A stretch of 64,000 nt of DNA from Caryophanales bacterium (lineage in GTDB: Bacteria; Bacillota; Bacilli; Bacillales; Bacillaceae_J). Of this stretch, positions 12,887 through 21,992 are shown piece by piece. The stretch covers positions 62,001 to 126,000 of the forward strand of contig DULJ01000056.1 of assembly GCA_012840465.1 (NCBI GenBank), in the 5' to 3' direction. The stretch's first letter is position 1; each line of letters begins with the position of its first letter. The position numbers and the translations under genes were made by a program. Below the pieces are notes generated by a model, which searched no databases, was not told where the DNA came from, and saw only the letters and a program-made list of their open reading frames with translations.

Positions 12887-13554
12887 AACTTGAACCTCAG
12901 TTTGGGTGTCAATCACCCGCTTTGAGGACATGAGAAACAGCTTGAACCTCGATTCGGGTATCAATCACCCGCTTTGAGGACATGAGAAACAGCTTTAACC
13001 TCGATTCGGGTGTCAATCACCCGCTTTGAGGACATGAGAAACAGCTTTAACCTCAGTTTGGGTGTCAATCACCCGCTTTGAGGACATGATATGCAGCTTG
13101 AACCTCGGTTCGGGTGTCAATCACCCGCTTTGAGGACAGGAGAAACAACTTGAACCTCGGTTCGGGTGTCAATCACCCGCTTTGAGGACATGGGAAACAG
13201 CTTTAACCTCGATTCGGGTATCAATCACCCGCTTTGAGGACATGACAAACAGCTTTAGTCTCGGTTCGGGTGTCAATCACCCGCTTTGAAGACATGATAA
13301 ACAGCTTTAACCTCGATTCGGGTGTCAATCACCCACTTTGAGGACAGGAGAAACAGCTTTAACCTCGATTCGGGTGTCAATCACCTGCTTTGAGGACAGG
13401 AGAAACAGCTTTAACCTCGATTCGGGTGTCAATCACCTGCTTTGAGGACAGGAGAAACAACTTTAACCTCGGTTCGGGTGTCAATCACCCGCTTTGAGGA
13501 CATGATAAACAGCTTTAACCTCAGTTTGGGTGTCAATCACCCGCTTTGAGGACA
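12887..13554. repeat. 52-bp tandem repeat array, 13 hairpin units (GAGGACA family, locus 1)
   Basis: The GGGTG(or A)TCAATCACC core recurs at 12904, 12956, 13008, 13060, 13112, 13164, 13216, 13268, 13320, 13372, 13424, 13476 and 13528, an exact 52-base step without spacers. Each unit is a nested inverted repeat: CCTC, then CGGGTG, loop TCAAT, CACCCG, then GAGG, followed by ACA and a less conserved linker. Because 52 is not a multiple of three, the array cannot encode a repeated peptide. Stem substitutions (TGGGTG, CACCTG, CGGGTA, CACCCA) are all transitions that leave a G-U pair on one strand or the other. It fills the interval between the gerE terminator and the racE upstream region. Function unknown. 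Confidence 0.95.
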
Positions 13555-13562
13555 ATAATAAA

Positions 13563-13587
13563 GCCGGCTTCCAGTATGAAAGCCGGC
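13563..13587 (-). terminator. Terminator of gerE
   Basis: Perfect GCCGGCTT / AAGCCGGC stem with nine-base loop, then TTATTATT on the minus strand, six bases after the gerE stop. Confidence 0.8.
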
Positions 13588-13592
13588 ACGAA

Positions 13593-13817
13593 CTATAGTT
13601 CTAGTTCCCCCATCCTAAGGAGTTCCACGACTGCTTGAGAGCGCCCCTTAACTCCAAGCTTCTGCATGGCATTTGAGATGTGATTACGAACGGTTTTCTC
13701 GCTAATAAAAAGTTCCTCTGCAATCTCTTTCGTTGTTTTGTCTTGTACTAAAAGTTCAAAAACTTCTTTTTCTCTCTTTGTAAGTAGAGGCTTCGGTTGG
13801 TAGTTGTTATCCTTCAA
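13593..13817 (-). CDS. gerE: Spore coat gene regulator GerE (LuxR-type)
   Basis: Late mother-cell transcription factor that activates and represses spore coat genes with SigK. 74 residues, essentially one LuxR/FixJ helix-turn-helix: LLTKREKEVFELLVQ, then TTKEIAEELFISEKTVRNHI as recognition region. The protein is almost identical to B. subtilis GerE as I recall it. Start is TTG at 13815-13817, nine bases after AAGGAGGG. A SigK-like promoter lies upstream (13880-13908). Single-gene unit with its own terminator. Confidence 0.97.
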   Translation of the reverse strand: MKDNNYQPKPLLTKREKEVFELLVQDKTTKEIAEELFISEKTVRNHISNAMQKLGVKGRSQAVVELLRMGELEL

Positions 13818-13879
13818 TCAATTTTTCCCTCCTTACCAGGGCATGAGTTGTGTTTTGAAGGGAATATATTTAGTCTCGA

Positions 13880-13908
13880 TATCATATGTAGGAGGCTCCG
13901 ACTCTGTT
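13880..13908 (-). promoter_or_regulatory. SigK-type promoter of gerE
   Basis: Minus strand AACA (13905-13908), 16-base spacer, then CATATGATA (13880-13888), which fits the SigK -10 consensus CATANNNTA and -35 AC element. gerE is known to be SigK-dependent in B. subtilis. The rest of the AT-rich interval 13818-14187 holds no gene I can support; the regulator on the plus strand has a possible TATAAT near 14099 without a good -35. Confidence 0.7.
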
Positions 13909-14187
13909 ACATTATGCTAAATTTACTACTTTTCATTTTTTCATTATTTTAATATAATAGTGTATATCGTATATATGATTTAGACATATTTGCATATATT
14001 TCTGCCTATTATGACACTCTAATTCTACAATTTTGTGAAATTCTGTGAACATTTTTGTAATTAATGTAAAAGTTTGTCTCATAATGTTTAAAAATTTAGT
14101 ATAATGTAATTGTGTTAAGAAATTGTAAATTACTTTAATTAACAAATAATTATATAAATCAATCGGGGAAATTAGGGGAGGTCAATC

Positions 14188-15387
14188 ATGTATACCATGT
14201 ATAACGTAAAGTTTGTGGGAATTGGTCCTGAAATGAGTGAAAATTTCAGTAGCTGGGTAAATGATGCTTTAAACGGTCGCTATGTACTGTTTCCTGAAAG
14301 CGATGAAAGCAATGTTCAGATTGATATCATTGTCGCTCAGATTCAAGCATCGTTTGATTGGATCAAAGTGAATCGACTCAGAAAAAAACATTTACAAAGT
14401 AAACTAATCATTATTATGAATGAGGAAAATCTAAAAACAGCTCCGATCGCAGTTAATTTAAATGCCCATTCTTTATTAGTGAACCCTGTTAGGAAAAACA
14501 CGTTTATTAATGCCATCAAAACTTCCGTTGAGGGTTTAGGCGATTTACCGATCGTTCGCGAAATGTTTTTAAGACGTCTATTATATGGAGAAGTGAAAAC
14601 AACCGAGGAGTTAGAACAATACCAAGCGTTCTCGAAGATGGATAGCATCCCTAATATTGTTTGCCTTGTACAAGGGGCAGATGGAGCGCAGGATTTTATT
14701 GAAAATGAAGAAGGTAGACGCGTAATCCGGACACATCTTCGTTCAGCAATAAAAAATCATCTTTCACTATGGGTAAAGGATGTGTACTTTGTGTCTTTTC
14801 CAAGATACTTGGCCGTTCTATTCCATATTCCGTACGTTTATAAATCAATCCGGGAATGGGATCAAATCCGTTATTACCTGTTAAAACTAATTGAAGAAAT
14901 TCAAAAAGAATACGGAATTACACTTCACGCAGGTGTGGGCTCTGTCTACAATCAACCATTGAATTTGAATCAACCTTACCGTGAAGCACGCAAGGCTTTG
15001 GGACAATCTATCAGTGAAGGAAGTCTATTATGCTTCTATGAGGAATTGACGAAAGACACAAACTTGCAAAAGTGTATTGAATATATTTCGAATTATTTCC
15101 ATGAAGACTTATCAATTAAGAAAGTGGCCAACAAAGTGCATCTAAGTCACACCTACTTCAGCCGCCTATTCAAAAAGGAGCTTGGTGTATCCTTTGTTGA
15201 ATATGTAACAAACATTCGGGTGAAACGTGCAAAATACTTGTTAGCGAATACAAATGATACGATTGAATCAATCGCAACACAGGTTGGCTTTAATACACCA
15301 AACTATTTCAGTTCCATCTTTAAAAAGCAAACTGGAATGTCACCAAGTGAATACAGAGAAGCTCATATTATTACTGTAAATGAATAG
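14188..15387 (+). CDS. AraC-family regulator with receiver-like N-terminus
   Basis: 399 residues in three parts. Residues 1-115 have the strand/helix rhythm of a response-regulator receiver (DIIVAQI, KLIIIMN, LLVNPV), but the usual phospho-Asp and the Lys of the LLKP motif are absent. Residues about 130-280 resemble the central region of YesN-like regulators. Residues 295-395 are a standard AraC double helix-turn-helix (HEDLSIKKVANKVHLSHTYF and IESIATQVGFNTPNYFSSIF). It is one of few plus-strand genes, divergent from gerE and convergent with sdhB. Good GGGGAGG ribosome site. The target is not evident; proximity to sdhCAB is not proof of a link. Confidence 0.85.
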   Translation: MYTMYNVKFVGIGPEMSENFSSWVNDALNGRYVLFPESDESNVQIDIIVAQIQASFDWIKVNRLRKKHLQSKLIIIMNEENLKTAPIAVNLNAHSLLVNPVRKNTFINAIKTSVEGLGDLPIVREMFLRRLLYGEVKTTEELEQYQAFSKMDSIPNIVCLVQGADGAQDFIENEEGRRVIRTHLRSAIKNHLSLWVKDVYFVSFPRYLAVLFHIPYVYKSIREWDQIRYYLLKLIEEIQKEYGITLHAGVGSVYNQPLNLNQPYREARKALGQSISEGSLLCFYEELTKDTNLQKCIEYISNYFHEDLSIKKVANKVHLSHTYFSRLFKKELGVSFVEYVTNIRVKRAKYLLANTNDTIESIATQVGFNTPNYFSSIFKKQTGMSPSEYREAHIITVNE

Positions 15388-15401
15388 AATATCTAGTTCA
15401 A

Positions 15402-15433
15402 AAAGGTTGGTTTTTGCCAGCCTTTTTATTTTT
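15402..15433 (+). terminator. Terminator of the AraC-family regulator gene
   Basis: AAAGGTTGG / CCAGCCTTT stem with one G-T pair, followed by a T-rich tract on the plus strand. Confidence 0.8.
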
Positions 15434-15461
15434 TCTTCTTTCTAACAATATTTTATAACTT

Positions 15462-15497
15462 AAAAAACTCCGTAACCTTTTGGTTATGGAGTTTTTT
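15462..15497 (-). terminator. Terminator of sdhCAB
   Basis: Strong inverted repeat AAAAAACTCCGTAACC / GGTTATGGAGTTTTTT. It can act for both converging transcripts and sits 20 bases from the sdhB stop. Confidence 0.88.
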
Positions 15498-15516
15498 ATA
15501 TGTGATTATAAATCTA

Positions 15517-16272
15517 TTATTTGTCACTACCAAAGAAATTCTTGAACATTTGAACTGTGGCGTCACGGTTAACAGCCGCAATAGAAGTTGTAATCGGAAT
15601 TCCTTTTGGACATGATTGAACACAGTTCTGTGAGTTACCACAGTTTTGAAGTCCGCCGTCACCCATGAATGCTTCTAAACGTTCAGCCTTATTCATTTCT
15701 CCAGTTGGATGGGTATTAAAAAGACGAACTTGGTTAAAGACAGATGGTCCCATAAAGTTAGATTTATCATTAACATTCGGACAAGCCTCTAAACATACAC
15801 CACATGTCATACATTTAGCTAATTCGTATGCCCATTGACGTTTTTTCTCAGGCATTCTTGGTCCAGGTCCTAAGTCATATGTTCCATCTATTGGAATCCA
15901 TGCTTTTACTTTCTTCAATGAATCAAACATACGGCTACGGTCAACCTGTAAGTCACGGTTTACTGGGAACGTACGCATTGGCTCTAAACGAATTGGTTGT
16001 TCAAGCTGGTCAACCAGCGCGGAGCATGATTGACGCGGCTTGCCGTTAATAACCATTGAACAGGCACCACATACTTCTTCCAAACAGTTCATGTCCCAAG
16101 TTGGTGGTGCAACTTTTTCGCCTTTAGTTGTTACAGGATTCCGTTGAATCTCCATTAAACAACCGATTACGTTCATATTTGGTCTATATGGTATTTCAAA
16201 TTCTTGTGAGTAAGGGTCAGAATCAGGTGAATCTTGGCGTGAAATGATTAATTTAATTGTTTTTCCACTCAT
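15517..16272 (-). CDS. sdhB: Succinate dehydrogenase iron-sulfur subunit
   Basis: Electron-transfer subunit of complex II, 251 residues. The [2Fe-2S] ligands are in CLEEVCGACSMVINGK with a later C. The [4Fe-4S]/[3Fe-4S] ligands are in CMTCGVCLEACP and CGNSQNCVQSCPKG. It accepts electrons from SdhA FAD and passes them to the SdhC heme and menaquinone at the membrane. Only two bases separate its ATG from the sdhA stop, so translation is coupled. Last gene of sdhCAB. Confidence 0.98.
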   Translation of the reverse strand: MSGKTIKLIISRQDSPDSDPYSQEFEIPYRPNMNVIGCLMEIQRNPVTTKGEKVAPPTWDMNCLEEVCGACSMVINGKPRQSCSALVDQLEQPIRLEPMRTFPVNRDLQVDRSRMFDSLKKVKAWIPIDGTYDLGPGPRMPEKKRQWAYELAKCMTCGVCLEACPNVNDKSNFMGPSVFNQVRLFNTHPTGEMNKAERLEAFMGDGGLQNCGNSQNCVQSCPKGIPITTSIAAVNRDATVQMFKNFFGSDK

Positions 16273-16274
16273 GA

Positions 16275-18056
16275 TTATTTTGCCTCCTCTTGTTTTGCCA
16301 CTTCATGTTTTGTAGAGTAGTCACGTTTACGTGGCTTAATATACGAAACATCAACATCTTCATAACTAAATTCAGGAGCACTTTTCTCACCAGTGAACTT
16401 AGCCTTTGTAGTTTTTAACCAATCTTCATCATTACGGTCCGGGAAGTCTGGTTTGTAATGAGCTCCACGGCTTTCATTACGATTGTAAGCACCTAATGTA
16501 ATTACACGTGCAAGCTGAAGCATATTCTTTAATTGACGTGTAAACATGACACCTTGGTTATTCCACTTCGCTGAGTCATTGATGTTGATATGATCCCAAC
16601 GCTCTTGTAATTCTTGAATCTTCTCGTCTGTTTTTAACAATTTATCGTTAAAACGAACCACTGTTACGTTGTCAGTCATCCATTCGCCAAGTTCTTTATG
16701 GATAACATAAGCATTTTCAGAACCAGTTGTCATTGAAGTTAGCTTGCTAAACTTGTCCTGCTCAACGCGAAGTTGATTTTCGAATACTGATTCTGACAGT
16801 GAATCAGTCGCTTTTTCACGATTTCTCATATATTCAACCGCATTTGGTCCAGCAACCATACCACCAAAAATAGCGGATAATAATGAGTTTGCACCTAAAC
16901 GGTTGGCACCATGCTGAGAAAAATCACACTCACCAGCTGCAAATAATCCAGGAATATTTGTCATTTGGTTAAAGTCTACCCACATACCGCCCATTGAATA
17001 GTGAACAGCTGGGAAGATTTGCATTGGAACTTTACGTGGATTATCTCCAGTAAATTTCTCATAAATTTCAATAATACCGCCAAGTTTGACATCAAGTTCA
17101 TGCGGATCCTTATGTGAAAGGTCAAGATAAACTCTATTTTCACCATTGATTCCAAGCTTTTGATTTACACACACGTCAAAAATTTCACGTGTTGCAATAT
17201 CACGCGGTACTAGGTTTCCATAAGCTGGATACTTTTCTTCAAGGAAATACCATGGCTTACCATCTTTGTATGTCCATACACGTCCACCTTCACCACGTGC
17301 TGATTCACTCATTAGGCGGTTTTTATCATTGCCCGGAATAGCAGTTGGGTGGATTTGGATGAACTCTCCATTTGCATAATAAACACCTTGCTGATAGGCA
17401 GCAGCAGCCGCTGTACCAGTATTAATTACTGAGTTTGTAGTTCTTCCAAAAATGATACCAGGACCACCAGTTGCCATAATAACTGCATCAGCTTTGAATG
17501 CTTTGATTTCATGTGTTTTCATATCCTGTCCAACAACACCGCGGCACTCTTCTTTATCATCAAGGATTACTGACAGCATGTCCCAGCCTTCATACTTAGT
17601 AACAAGTCCTGCCACTTCATGACGACGAACCTGCTCATCCAATGCATATAATAACTGCTGCCCCGTTGTTGCGCCGGCAAATGCTGTACGGTGGTGCTCT
17701 GTTCCACCGAAACGACGGAAGTCTAATAGACCTTCAGGAGTACGGTTGAACATAACGCCCATACGGTCAAATAAGTGAATAATACCAGGTGCTGCTTCGC
17801 ACATAGCTTTAACTGGCGGTTGGTTTGCTAAGAAGTCGCCACCATAAATTGTATCGTCAAAATGTATCCAAGGTGAATCGCCTTCACCTTTGGTATTAAC
17901 TGCACCGTTAATACCACCCTGTGCACATACAGAGTGAGAACGTTTAACAGGTACTAGTGATAATAAGTCAACATGAACCCCTGCCTCAGCAGCTTTAACT
18001 GTTGCCATTAAACCGGCTAAGCCGCCACCGACAATAACAAGATTTCCATTACTCAA
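16275..18056 (-). CDS. sdhA: Succinate dehydrogenase flavoprotein subunit
   Basis: Oxidises succinate to fumarate in the TCA cycle. 593 residues. The N-terminal FAD site is VGGGLAGL, and the histidine for covalent FAD attachment is in KRSHSVCAQGGIN. Substrate-binding and catalytic residues lie in the HPTAIPG and SARGEGGRVW segments, and HYSMGGMWVD closes the active site. Bacillus-type (B. subtilis-like) long form. Middle gene of sdhCAB; 54 bases after sdhC. Confidence 0.98.
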   Translation of the reverse strand: MSNGNLVIVGGGLAGLMATVKAAEAGVHVDLLSLVPVKRSHSVCAQGGINGAVNTKGEGDSPWIHFDDTIYGGDFLANQPPVKAMCEAAPGIIHLFDRMGVMFNRTPEGLLDFRRFGGTEHHRTAFAGATTGQQLLYALDEQVRRHEVAGLVTKYEGWDMLSVILDDKEECRGVVGQDMKTHEIKAFKADAVIMATGGPGIIFGRTTNSVINTGTAAAAAYQQGVYYANGEFIQIHPTAIPGNDKNRLMSESARGEGGRVWTYKDGKPWYFLEEKYPAYGNLVPRDIATREIFDVCVNQKLGINGENRVYLDLSHKDPHELDVKLGGIIEIYEKFTGDNPRKVPMQIFPAVHYSMGGMWVDFNQMTNIPGLFAAGECDFSQHGANRLGANSLLSAIFGGMVAGPNAVEYMRNREKATDSLSESVFENQLRVEQDKFSKLTSMTTGSENAYVIHKELGEWMTDNVTVVRFNDKLLKTDEKIQELQERWDHININDSAKWNNQGVMFTRQLKNMLQLARVITLGAYNRNESRGAHYKPDFPDRNDEDWLKTTKAKFTGEKSAPEFSYEDVDVSYIKPRKRDYSTKHEVAKQEEAK

Positions 18057-18110
18057 AATAACTCACTCCCCGATTTGGTTTGATCCGAAACTTTATAGAA
18101 TGAACCGGAA

Positions 18111-18740
18111 TTACATATTAGCTAATTGTGGATCTAAAAATGCAAAAATAGTTCTAAGTGTCACAATTGTTAATAATACAAAAATACCCATTGTCACATA
18201 AGTGGATATTTTCTGTGAACGAGGAGTAATTGTAAGTCCCCAACTAATACAGAATGACCATAATCCATTTGAGAAATGGAATACAGCAGAAAGTACACCC
18301 ACAATATAGAAAATAAGCATTGCTGGGCTACTTAAAATATTTGCCATCATATCAAAGTTTACTTCTGCACCAAATGCAGCAGCCAAGCGAGTTTCCCATA
18401 CATGCCATACTACAAAAATTAGTGTAAGAACTCCTGTTACACGTTGCAGTAAGAACATCCAGTTTCTAAAGAAACTGTATTTGCTGACATTGTTTTTCGC
18501 AGTAAATGCGATATAAAGTCCGTAAACCGCATGATATAATAATGGTAAGAAGATTAAAAATACCTCTAGAAAATGGACAAATGGTAATGTTCCCATAAAT
18601 CCTGCCGCTGCATTAAATGCAGATGCTCCACCTGTTGCAAAATGATTGACAACTAAATGCTCAGTTAAAAATAGCCCTACCGGAATGATCCCCAATAATG
18701 AATGGAGTCTTCGGTTAAAAAATTCACGATCCTTTGCCAT
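18111..18740 (-). CDS. sdhC: Succinate dehydrogenase cytochrome b558 subunit
   Basis: Membrane anchor with five predicted transmembrane helices and two b-type hemes, 209 residues. Conserved histidines sit in RRLHSLLGIIP, TEHLVVNH, LLYHAVYGLYI, VVWHVWETR and AVFHFSNGLW, the pattern of Bacillus menaquinone-reducing complex II. First gene of the operon, with a strong promoter about 145 bases upstream and a long untranslated leader. Confidence 0.97.
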   Translation of the reverse strand: MAKDREFFNRRLHSLLGIIPVGLFLTEHLVVNHFATGGASAFNAAAGFMGTLPFVHFLEVFLIFLPLLYHAVYGLYIAFTAKNNVSKYSFFRNWMFLLQRVTGVLTLIFVVWHVWETRLAAAFGAEVNFDMMANILSSPAMLIFYIVGVLSAVFHFSNGLWSFCISWGLTITPRSQKISTYVTMGIFVLLTIVTLRTIFAFLDPQLANM

Positions 18741-18885
18741 TTTTGCCCCCCCTTAATACTTTTCATCAGATTGAATTAAATTAGTACTACTTGACAGAAC
18801 GATAGTTGCCTACCTCCCCGTATGTAAAAAACTGCAAAGAAGAATCCATTTTATGAACCTTCTTTGAATAATCTGTGACATGTCC

Positions 18886-18914
18886 ATTTTACTCTCATCT
18901 ACAAAACACGTCAA
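18886..18914 (-). promoter_or_regulatory. SigA-type promoter of sdhCAB
   Basis: Minus-strand -35 TTGACG (18909-18914) and -10 TAAAAT (18886-18891) with a 17-base spacer. The leader (18741-18879) contains an AAAGAAG / CTTCTTT stem followed by GCAGTTTTTT at about 18829-18862, which could attenuate. In B. subtilis sdh mRNA is also a target of the sRNA FsrA; I did not identify that pairing here. The remaining part of the 18741-19093 interval shows no gene. Confidence 0.82.
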
Positions 18915-19093
18915 GAACACCCATAGATAAAGATTCAAAAAATTCATTTTCTTGTATTTTTTTTCATATTTTCCCTGATTTCGACTTTACTTCCGTTATT
19001 TATATACACCTTTTATACATCTTTTATAAAAAAACACCCTATTGCTAACATATGCAAAAAAGATAATAATAAACATAGAAAGGGTGGTAGCGA

Positions 19094-19531
19094 TTGTTTA
19101 ATAAAAGGCTAAAAGAAAACAATGATCTAATTTTAACACAATTGGAGGTTCCTGCCTTTGGCTACGAACTAGTCCGGGAAACGTTATTAAAAGATATTCT
19201 AGGCAAGGATTACAACTCCATTTTGTATTGGAGTGGAAAAAACCTAGCTCGTAAATATCCTCTAGGAACGATCCAGGAAATTATCGATTTTTTTGAAACG
19301 GCAGGGTTTGGAACATTAAAAGTTGCCAATGAAAATAAAAATGAAATGGTTTTTGAGCTTACAAGCGATCTGATTGCCAATCGTTTCGCGCGCAACTGTG
19401 ATTACTCCTATCAGCTTGAGGCTGGGTTTTTGGCCGAACAGTTGCAAAACATAATGGGTAAGGAAGCCGAAACACTAGAACAACAGAAGAAGAAACTAAA
19501 TACTATTATTTTTACCGTACAATGGGAATAG
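19094..19531 (+). CDS. yslB: YslB/DUF2507 family protein
   Basis: 145-residue cytoplasmic protein of the DUF2507 family, whose predicted fold resembles small-molecule or heme-binding V4R/NO-binding domains. Features: ALVRETLLKDILG-like helix near residue 25, LYWSGKNLARKYPLGTIQEI near residues 45-65, and an acidic/hydrophobic C-terminal half. Start is TTG at 19094-19096 after GGGTGG. Position next to sdhC matches B. subtilis. There lysC follows; here the next gene is already uvrC. Exact role unknown. Confidence 0.85.
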   Translation: MFNKRLKENNDLILTQLEVPAFGYELVRETLLKDILGKDYNSILYWSGKNLARKYPLGTIQEIIDFFETAGFGTLKVANENKNEMVFELTSDLIANRFARNCDYSYQLEAGFLAEQLQNIMGKEAETLEQQKKKLNTIIFTVQWE

Positions 19532-19552
19532 TATTCATTATATAGAAATAAA

Positions 19553-19588
19553 TAAGGTGTCCAAGGAAATTATTCTTCTGACACCTTA
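19553..19588 (-). terminator. Terminator of uvrC
   Basis: Nine-base perfect arms TAAGGTGTC / GACACCTTA; on the minus strand it is followed by TTTATTT. It overlaps the uvrC stop codon region. Confidence 0.65.
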
Positions 19589-21369
19589 TCTTGTGTATCT
19601 TGTTGGATATGATTAATAATATTTTCTGCGACATTTTTGGGGATATTGATGGCTATCAACTCTTCCATTGTTGCTTCTTTCAACTTCTTGATTGAACCAA
19701 AATGACTTAATATTTTCTTTTTTCTTTGCTCACCCACACCTGGAATGTCATCCAATATCGATTTAAAAGCTGTTTTCCCTCTGAGCTGACGATGAAATGT
19801 GATTGCAAATCGGTGAACCTCATCCTGAATCCTTTGCAGTAAATAAAATTCCTGACTATTCCTGCCAAGATCAATCAATTCAAGTGGGTCACCAAAAAGT
19901 AGTTCCGATGTTCGGTGTTTTTCATCCTTTGCTAAACCACAGATAGGCAGCTCAAGTCCTAATTCATTTTCAAGGACATCCTTTACTGCTTGGATATGTC
20001 CTTTCCCACCATCGATAATAATTAAGTCTGGGAGCGGCAAATTTTCTTTTAATAATCTTGTATATCTTCTTCTAGTTACTTCTCTCATTGAGGCGTAGTC
20101 ATCGGGACCTTCTACGCTTTTTATTTTATATTTACGGTACTCTTTTTTCTCCGGCTTTCCATCCACAAACATAATCATGGCCGATACAGGGTCTGTTCCT
20201 TGGATGTTTGAGTTGTCAAACGCTTCAATCCGATGCGGGGTAGAAATCCCCATCTTCATCCCTAGGTTTTCGACGGCTTTGATCGTTCTTTCCTCATCCC
20301 TTTCAATCAGGGCAAACTTTTCTTTTAACGCAATTTTTGCATTTTTGATCGCCAGGTCGACTAAATCCTTTTTCTTTCCTCTTTTTGGTTGAAACACTTT
20401 AACTTCTACTAACTTTTCCGCATATACACCATTAATTTCTTCAGGTAAAAATATTTCTTTAGGCTTTAAATGATTGCTTTTTAAATAAAATTGACCGAGA
20501 TAAGTAAGAAAGTCCTCTTCTGGTTCGTTATAAAAAGGGAAAAACGATACATCCCGCTCAATTAATTTACCTTGTCGAACAAAAAATACTTGAACACACA
20601 TCCAACCTTTATCGTACGTATATCCAAAAACGTCGCGGTCGATAAGCTCATTCAAGTTCATTTTTTGCTTTTCCATGACTGATTCAATATAGGCAATTTG
20701 GTCGCGATATTCTTTGGCCCTTTCAAAATCAAGTTCCTCCGAGGCTTTGTACATTTTTTCTTCTAAACTCTTTTTAATATCCTGATGACCGCCATTTAGA
20801 AATTTTACAATTTCATCGACCATCTCCTTATTTTCCGCTTCCAAACTATCTTTCACACAGGGCGCCAAGCATTGGTTCATATGGTAATACAAGCAGACAC
20901 GGTCAGGTATCGTTGAACATTTTCTTAATGGGTAAAGACGATCTAATAACTTTTTTGTTTCATTGGCACCTTGTACATTTGCATAAGGTCCAAAGTATTT
21001 CGCCTTATCTTTTTTAACTTTTCTTGTTATCAGTAATCTTGGGTGTCTTTCAGCTGTTATTTTTAAATAAGGATAGCTTTTATCATCTTTTAGCATGATG
21101 TTATATTTTGGGTCATGCTTTTTGATCAAATTCATCTCTAATATTAAAGCTTCCAATTCTGAGGAGGTTACAATAAATTCAAAATCCTCTATTTCAGACA
21201 CTAATCTTGCCGTTTTACCGTCATGCGAACCTGTAAAATAAGAGCGGACTCGATTTTTTAAAATTTTTGCCTTTCCAACATAGATAATCATCCCTTGTCG
21301 ATCTTTCATTAGGTAACAGCCGGGTTGATCAGGTATGAGAGCAAGTTTTTCCTTAAGATGATTGTTCAT
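19570..21369 (-). CDS. uvrC: Excinuclease ABC subunit C
   Basis: Dual-incision nuclease of nucleotide excision repair, acting with UvrA and UvrB. 599 residues. N-terminal GIY-YIG domain (PGCYLMKD...IIYVGKAK, residues about 15-35), UvrB-binding UVR motif near residues 205-240 ([16 protein letters not shown]), RNase H-like C-terminal nuclease ([25 protein letters not shown]), and a terminal helix-hairpin-helix ([15 protein letters not shown]). The ATG at 21367-21369 follows GGAGGTGA. A GTG three codons earlier overlaps that ribosome site and is unlikely. Confidence 0.97.
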   Translation of the reverse strand: MNNHLKEKLALIPDQPGCYLMKDRQGMIIYVGKAKILKNRVRSYFTGSHDGKTARLVSEIEDFEFIVTSSELEALILEMNLIKKHDPKYNIMLKDDKSYPYLKITAERHPRLLITRKVKKDKAKYFGPYANVQGANETKKLLDRLYPLRKCSTIPDRVCLYYHMNQCLAPCVKDSLEAENKEMVDEIVKFLNGGHQDIKKSLEEKMYKASEELDFERAKEYRDQIAYIESVMEKQKMNLNELIDRDVFGYTYDKGWMCVQVFFVRQGKLIERDVSFFPFYNEPEEDFLTYLGQFYLKSNHLKPKEIFLPEEINGVYAEKLVEVKVFQPKRGKKKDLVDLAIKNAKIALKEKFALIERDEERTIKAVENLGMKMGISTPHRIEAFDNSNIQGTDPVSAMIMFVDGKPEKKEYRKYKIKSVEGPDDYASMREVTRRRYTRLLKENLPLPDLIIIDGGKGHIQAVKDVLENELGLELPICGLAKDEKHRTSELLFGDPLELIDLGRNSQEFYLLQRIQDEVHRFAITFHRQLRGKTAFKSILDDIPGVGEQRKKKILSHFGSIKKLKEATMEELIAINIPKNVAENIINHIQQDTQDKVSEE

Positions 21370-21391
21370 GAAAATCACCTCCGTTTGAAAA

Positions 21392-21433
21392 CAGTAAAAA
21401 AATAAGCCAACTATCTGGCTTATTTTTTTACTG
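21392..21433 (-). terminator. Perfect 18-bp terminator hairpin upstream of uvrC
   Basis: Arms CAGTAAAAAAATAAGCCA and TGGCTTATTTTTTTACTG are perfectly complementary around a six-base loop. A-run and T-run at the two sides make it functional in either direction. It ends transcription from trxA before uvrC. Confidence 0.85.
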
Positions 21434-21435
21434 TT

Positions 21436-21572
21436 TAATCAAATTCGCCTTGGCGTATTTGCGCCCAGATTTTTTCGAGCTTGCTCGAAAAGATACCTTT
21501 TAAAATCTGAGGCATCCGCTGGAGGCTTTAACTTTATTCAGTATGGGTTTGTACCCCTGCTGAATAAAGTTA
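21436..21572 (-). repeat. Structured repeat element between trxA and uvrC
   Basis: Read on the minus strand it contains three successive inverted repeats. The first is a 13-base arm pair TAACTTTATTCAG / CTGAATAAAGTTA (21529-21572, starting in the trxA stop codon). The second is TTTTCGAGC-AA-GCTCGAAAA. The third is AAAT.CGCC-AA-GGCG.ATTT. A 25-base fragment of its distal end recurs at 24823-24847 beside the truncated acyl-CoA synthetase gene. I recall similar blocks in other Bacillus genomes but cannot verify this. Mobile or RNA nature is inferred only from structure and recurrence. Confidence 0.75.
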
Positions 21573-21884
21573 AATATGGTTTTCTAATTTAGCTAATAAT
21601 GCATCCTTTGGTTGGAAGCCAACGAACTGATCTACCTTCGCTCCGTCTTTAAATACTAGAAGTGTTGGGATACTCAGGACTCCAAACTTAGCGGCTGTAT
21701 CAGGATTTTCATCAACATCTAATTTAACGATTTTTAATTTGTCTCCTAATTCACCAGAAATCTCCTCTAATACAGGAGCAATCATCTTACAAGGACCACA
21801 CCATGGTGCCCAAAAATCCACTAATACTGTACCTTGACTAGTTTCAGTTTCAAAGTTTTGATCTGTTGCATTTACAATCGCCAT
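21570..21884 (-). CDS. trxA: Thioredoxin
   Basis: General protein disulfide reductase, 104 residues. The active-site WCGPC is at residues about 28-32 ([11 protein letters not shown]), with the cis-proline in [11 protein letters not shown]. Strong AAGGAGG ribosome site seven bases before the ATG. It follows etfBA as in B. subtilis. Its stop codon is part of the inverted repeat that opens the downstream structured element. Confidence 0.97.
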   Translation of the reverse strand: MAIVNATDQNFETETSQGTVLVDFWAPWCGPCKMIAPVLEEISGELGDKLKIVKLDVDENPDTAAKFGVLSIPTLLVFKDGAKVDQFVGFQPKDALLAKLENHI

Positions 21885-21992
21885 TATAAAACCTCCTTAA
21901 CCTGCGGTTAATACATTTAATAAAAAGAGTATATCACTATAAGTATTTCAATGCGAATCTTTTGCTCTCCTTCAATATTCCCTTAATTTTTC

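Noticed and set aside
12887-13554. CRISPR array
   Set aside because: Units are contiguous and nearly identical across all 52 bases; there are no unique spacers and no cas genes.
13933-14145. A 70-codon open frame on the minus strand upstream of gerE
   Set aside because: Very AT-rich, low-complexity composition, no ribosome site and overlaps the regulator promoter region; chance frame.
18829-18862. Riboswitch in the sdhC leader
   Set aside because: Only a simple hairpin with weak T-run; no known riboswitch core motif.
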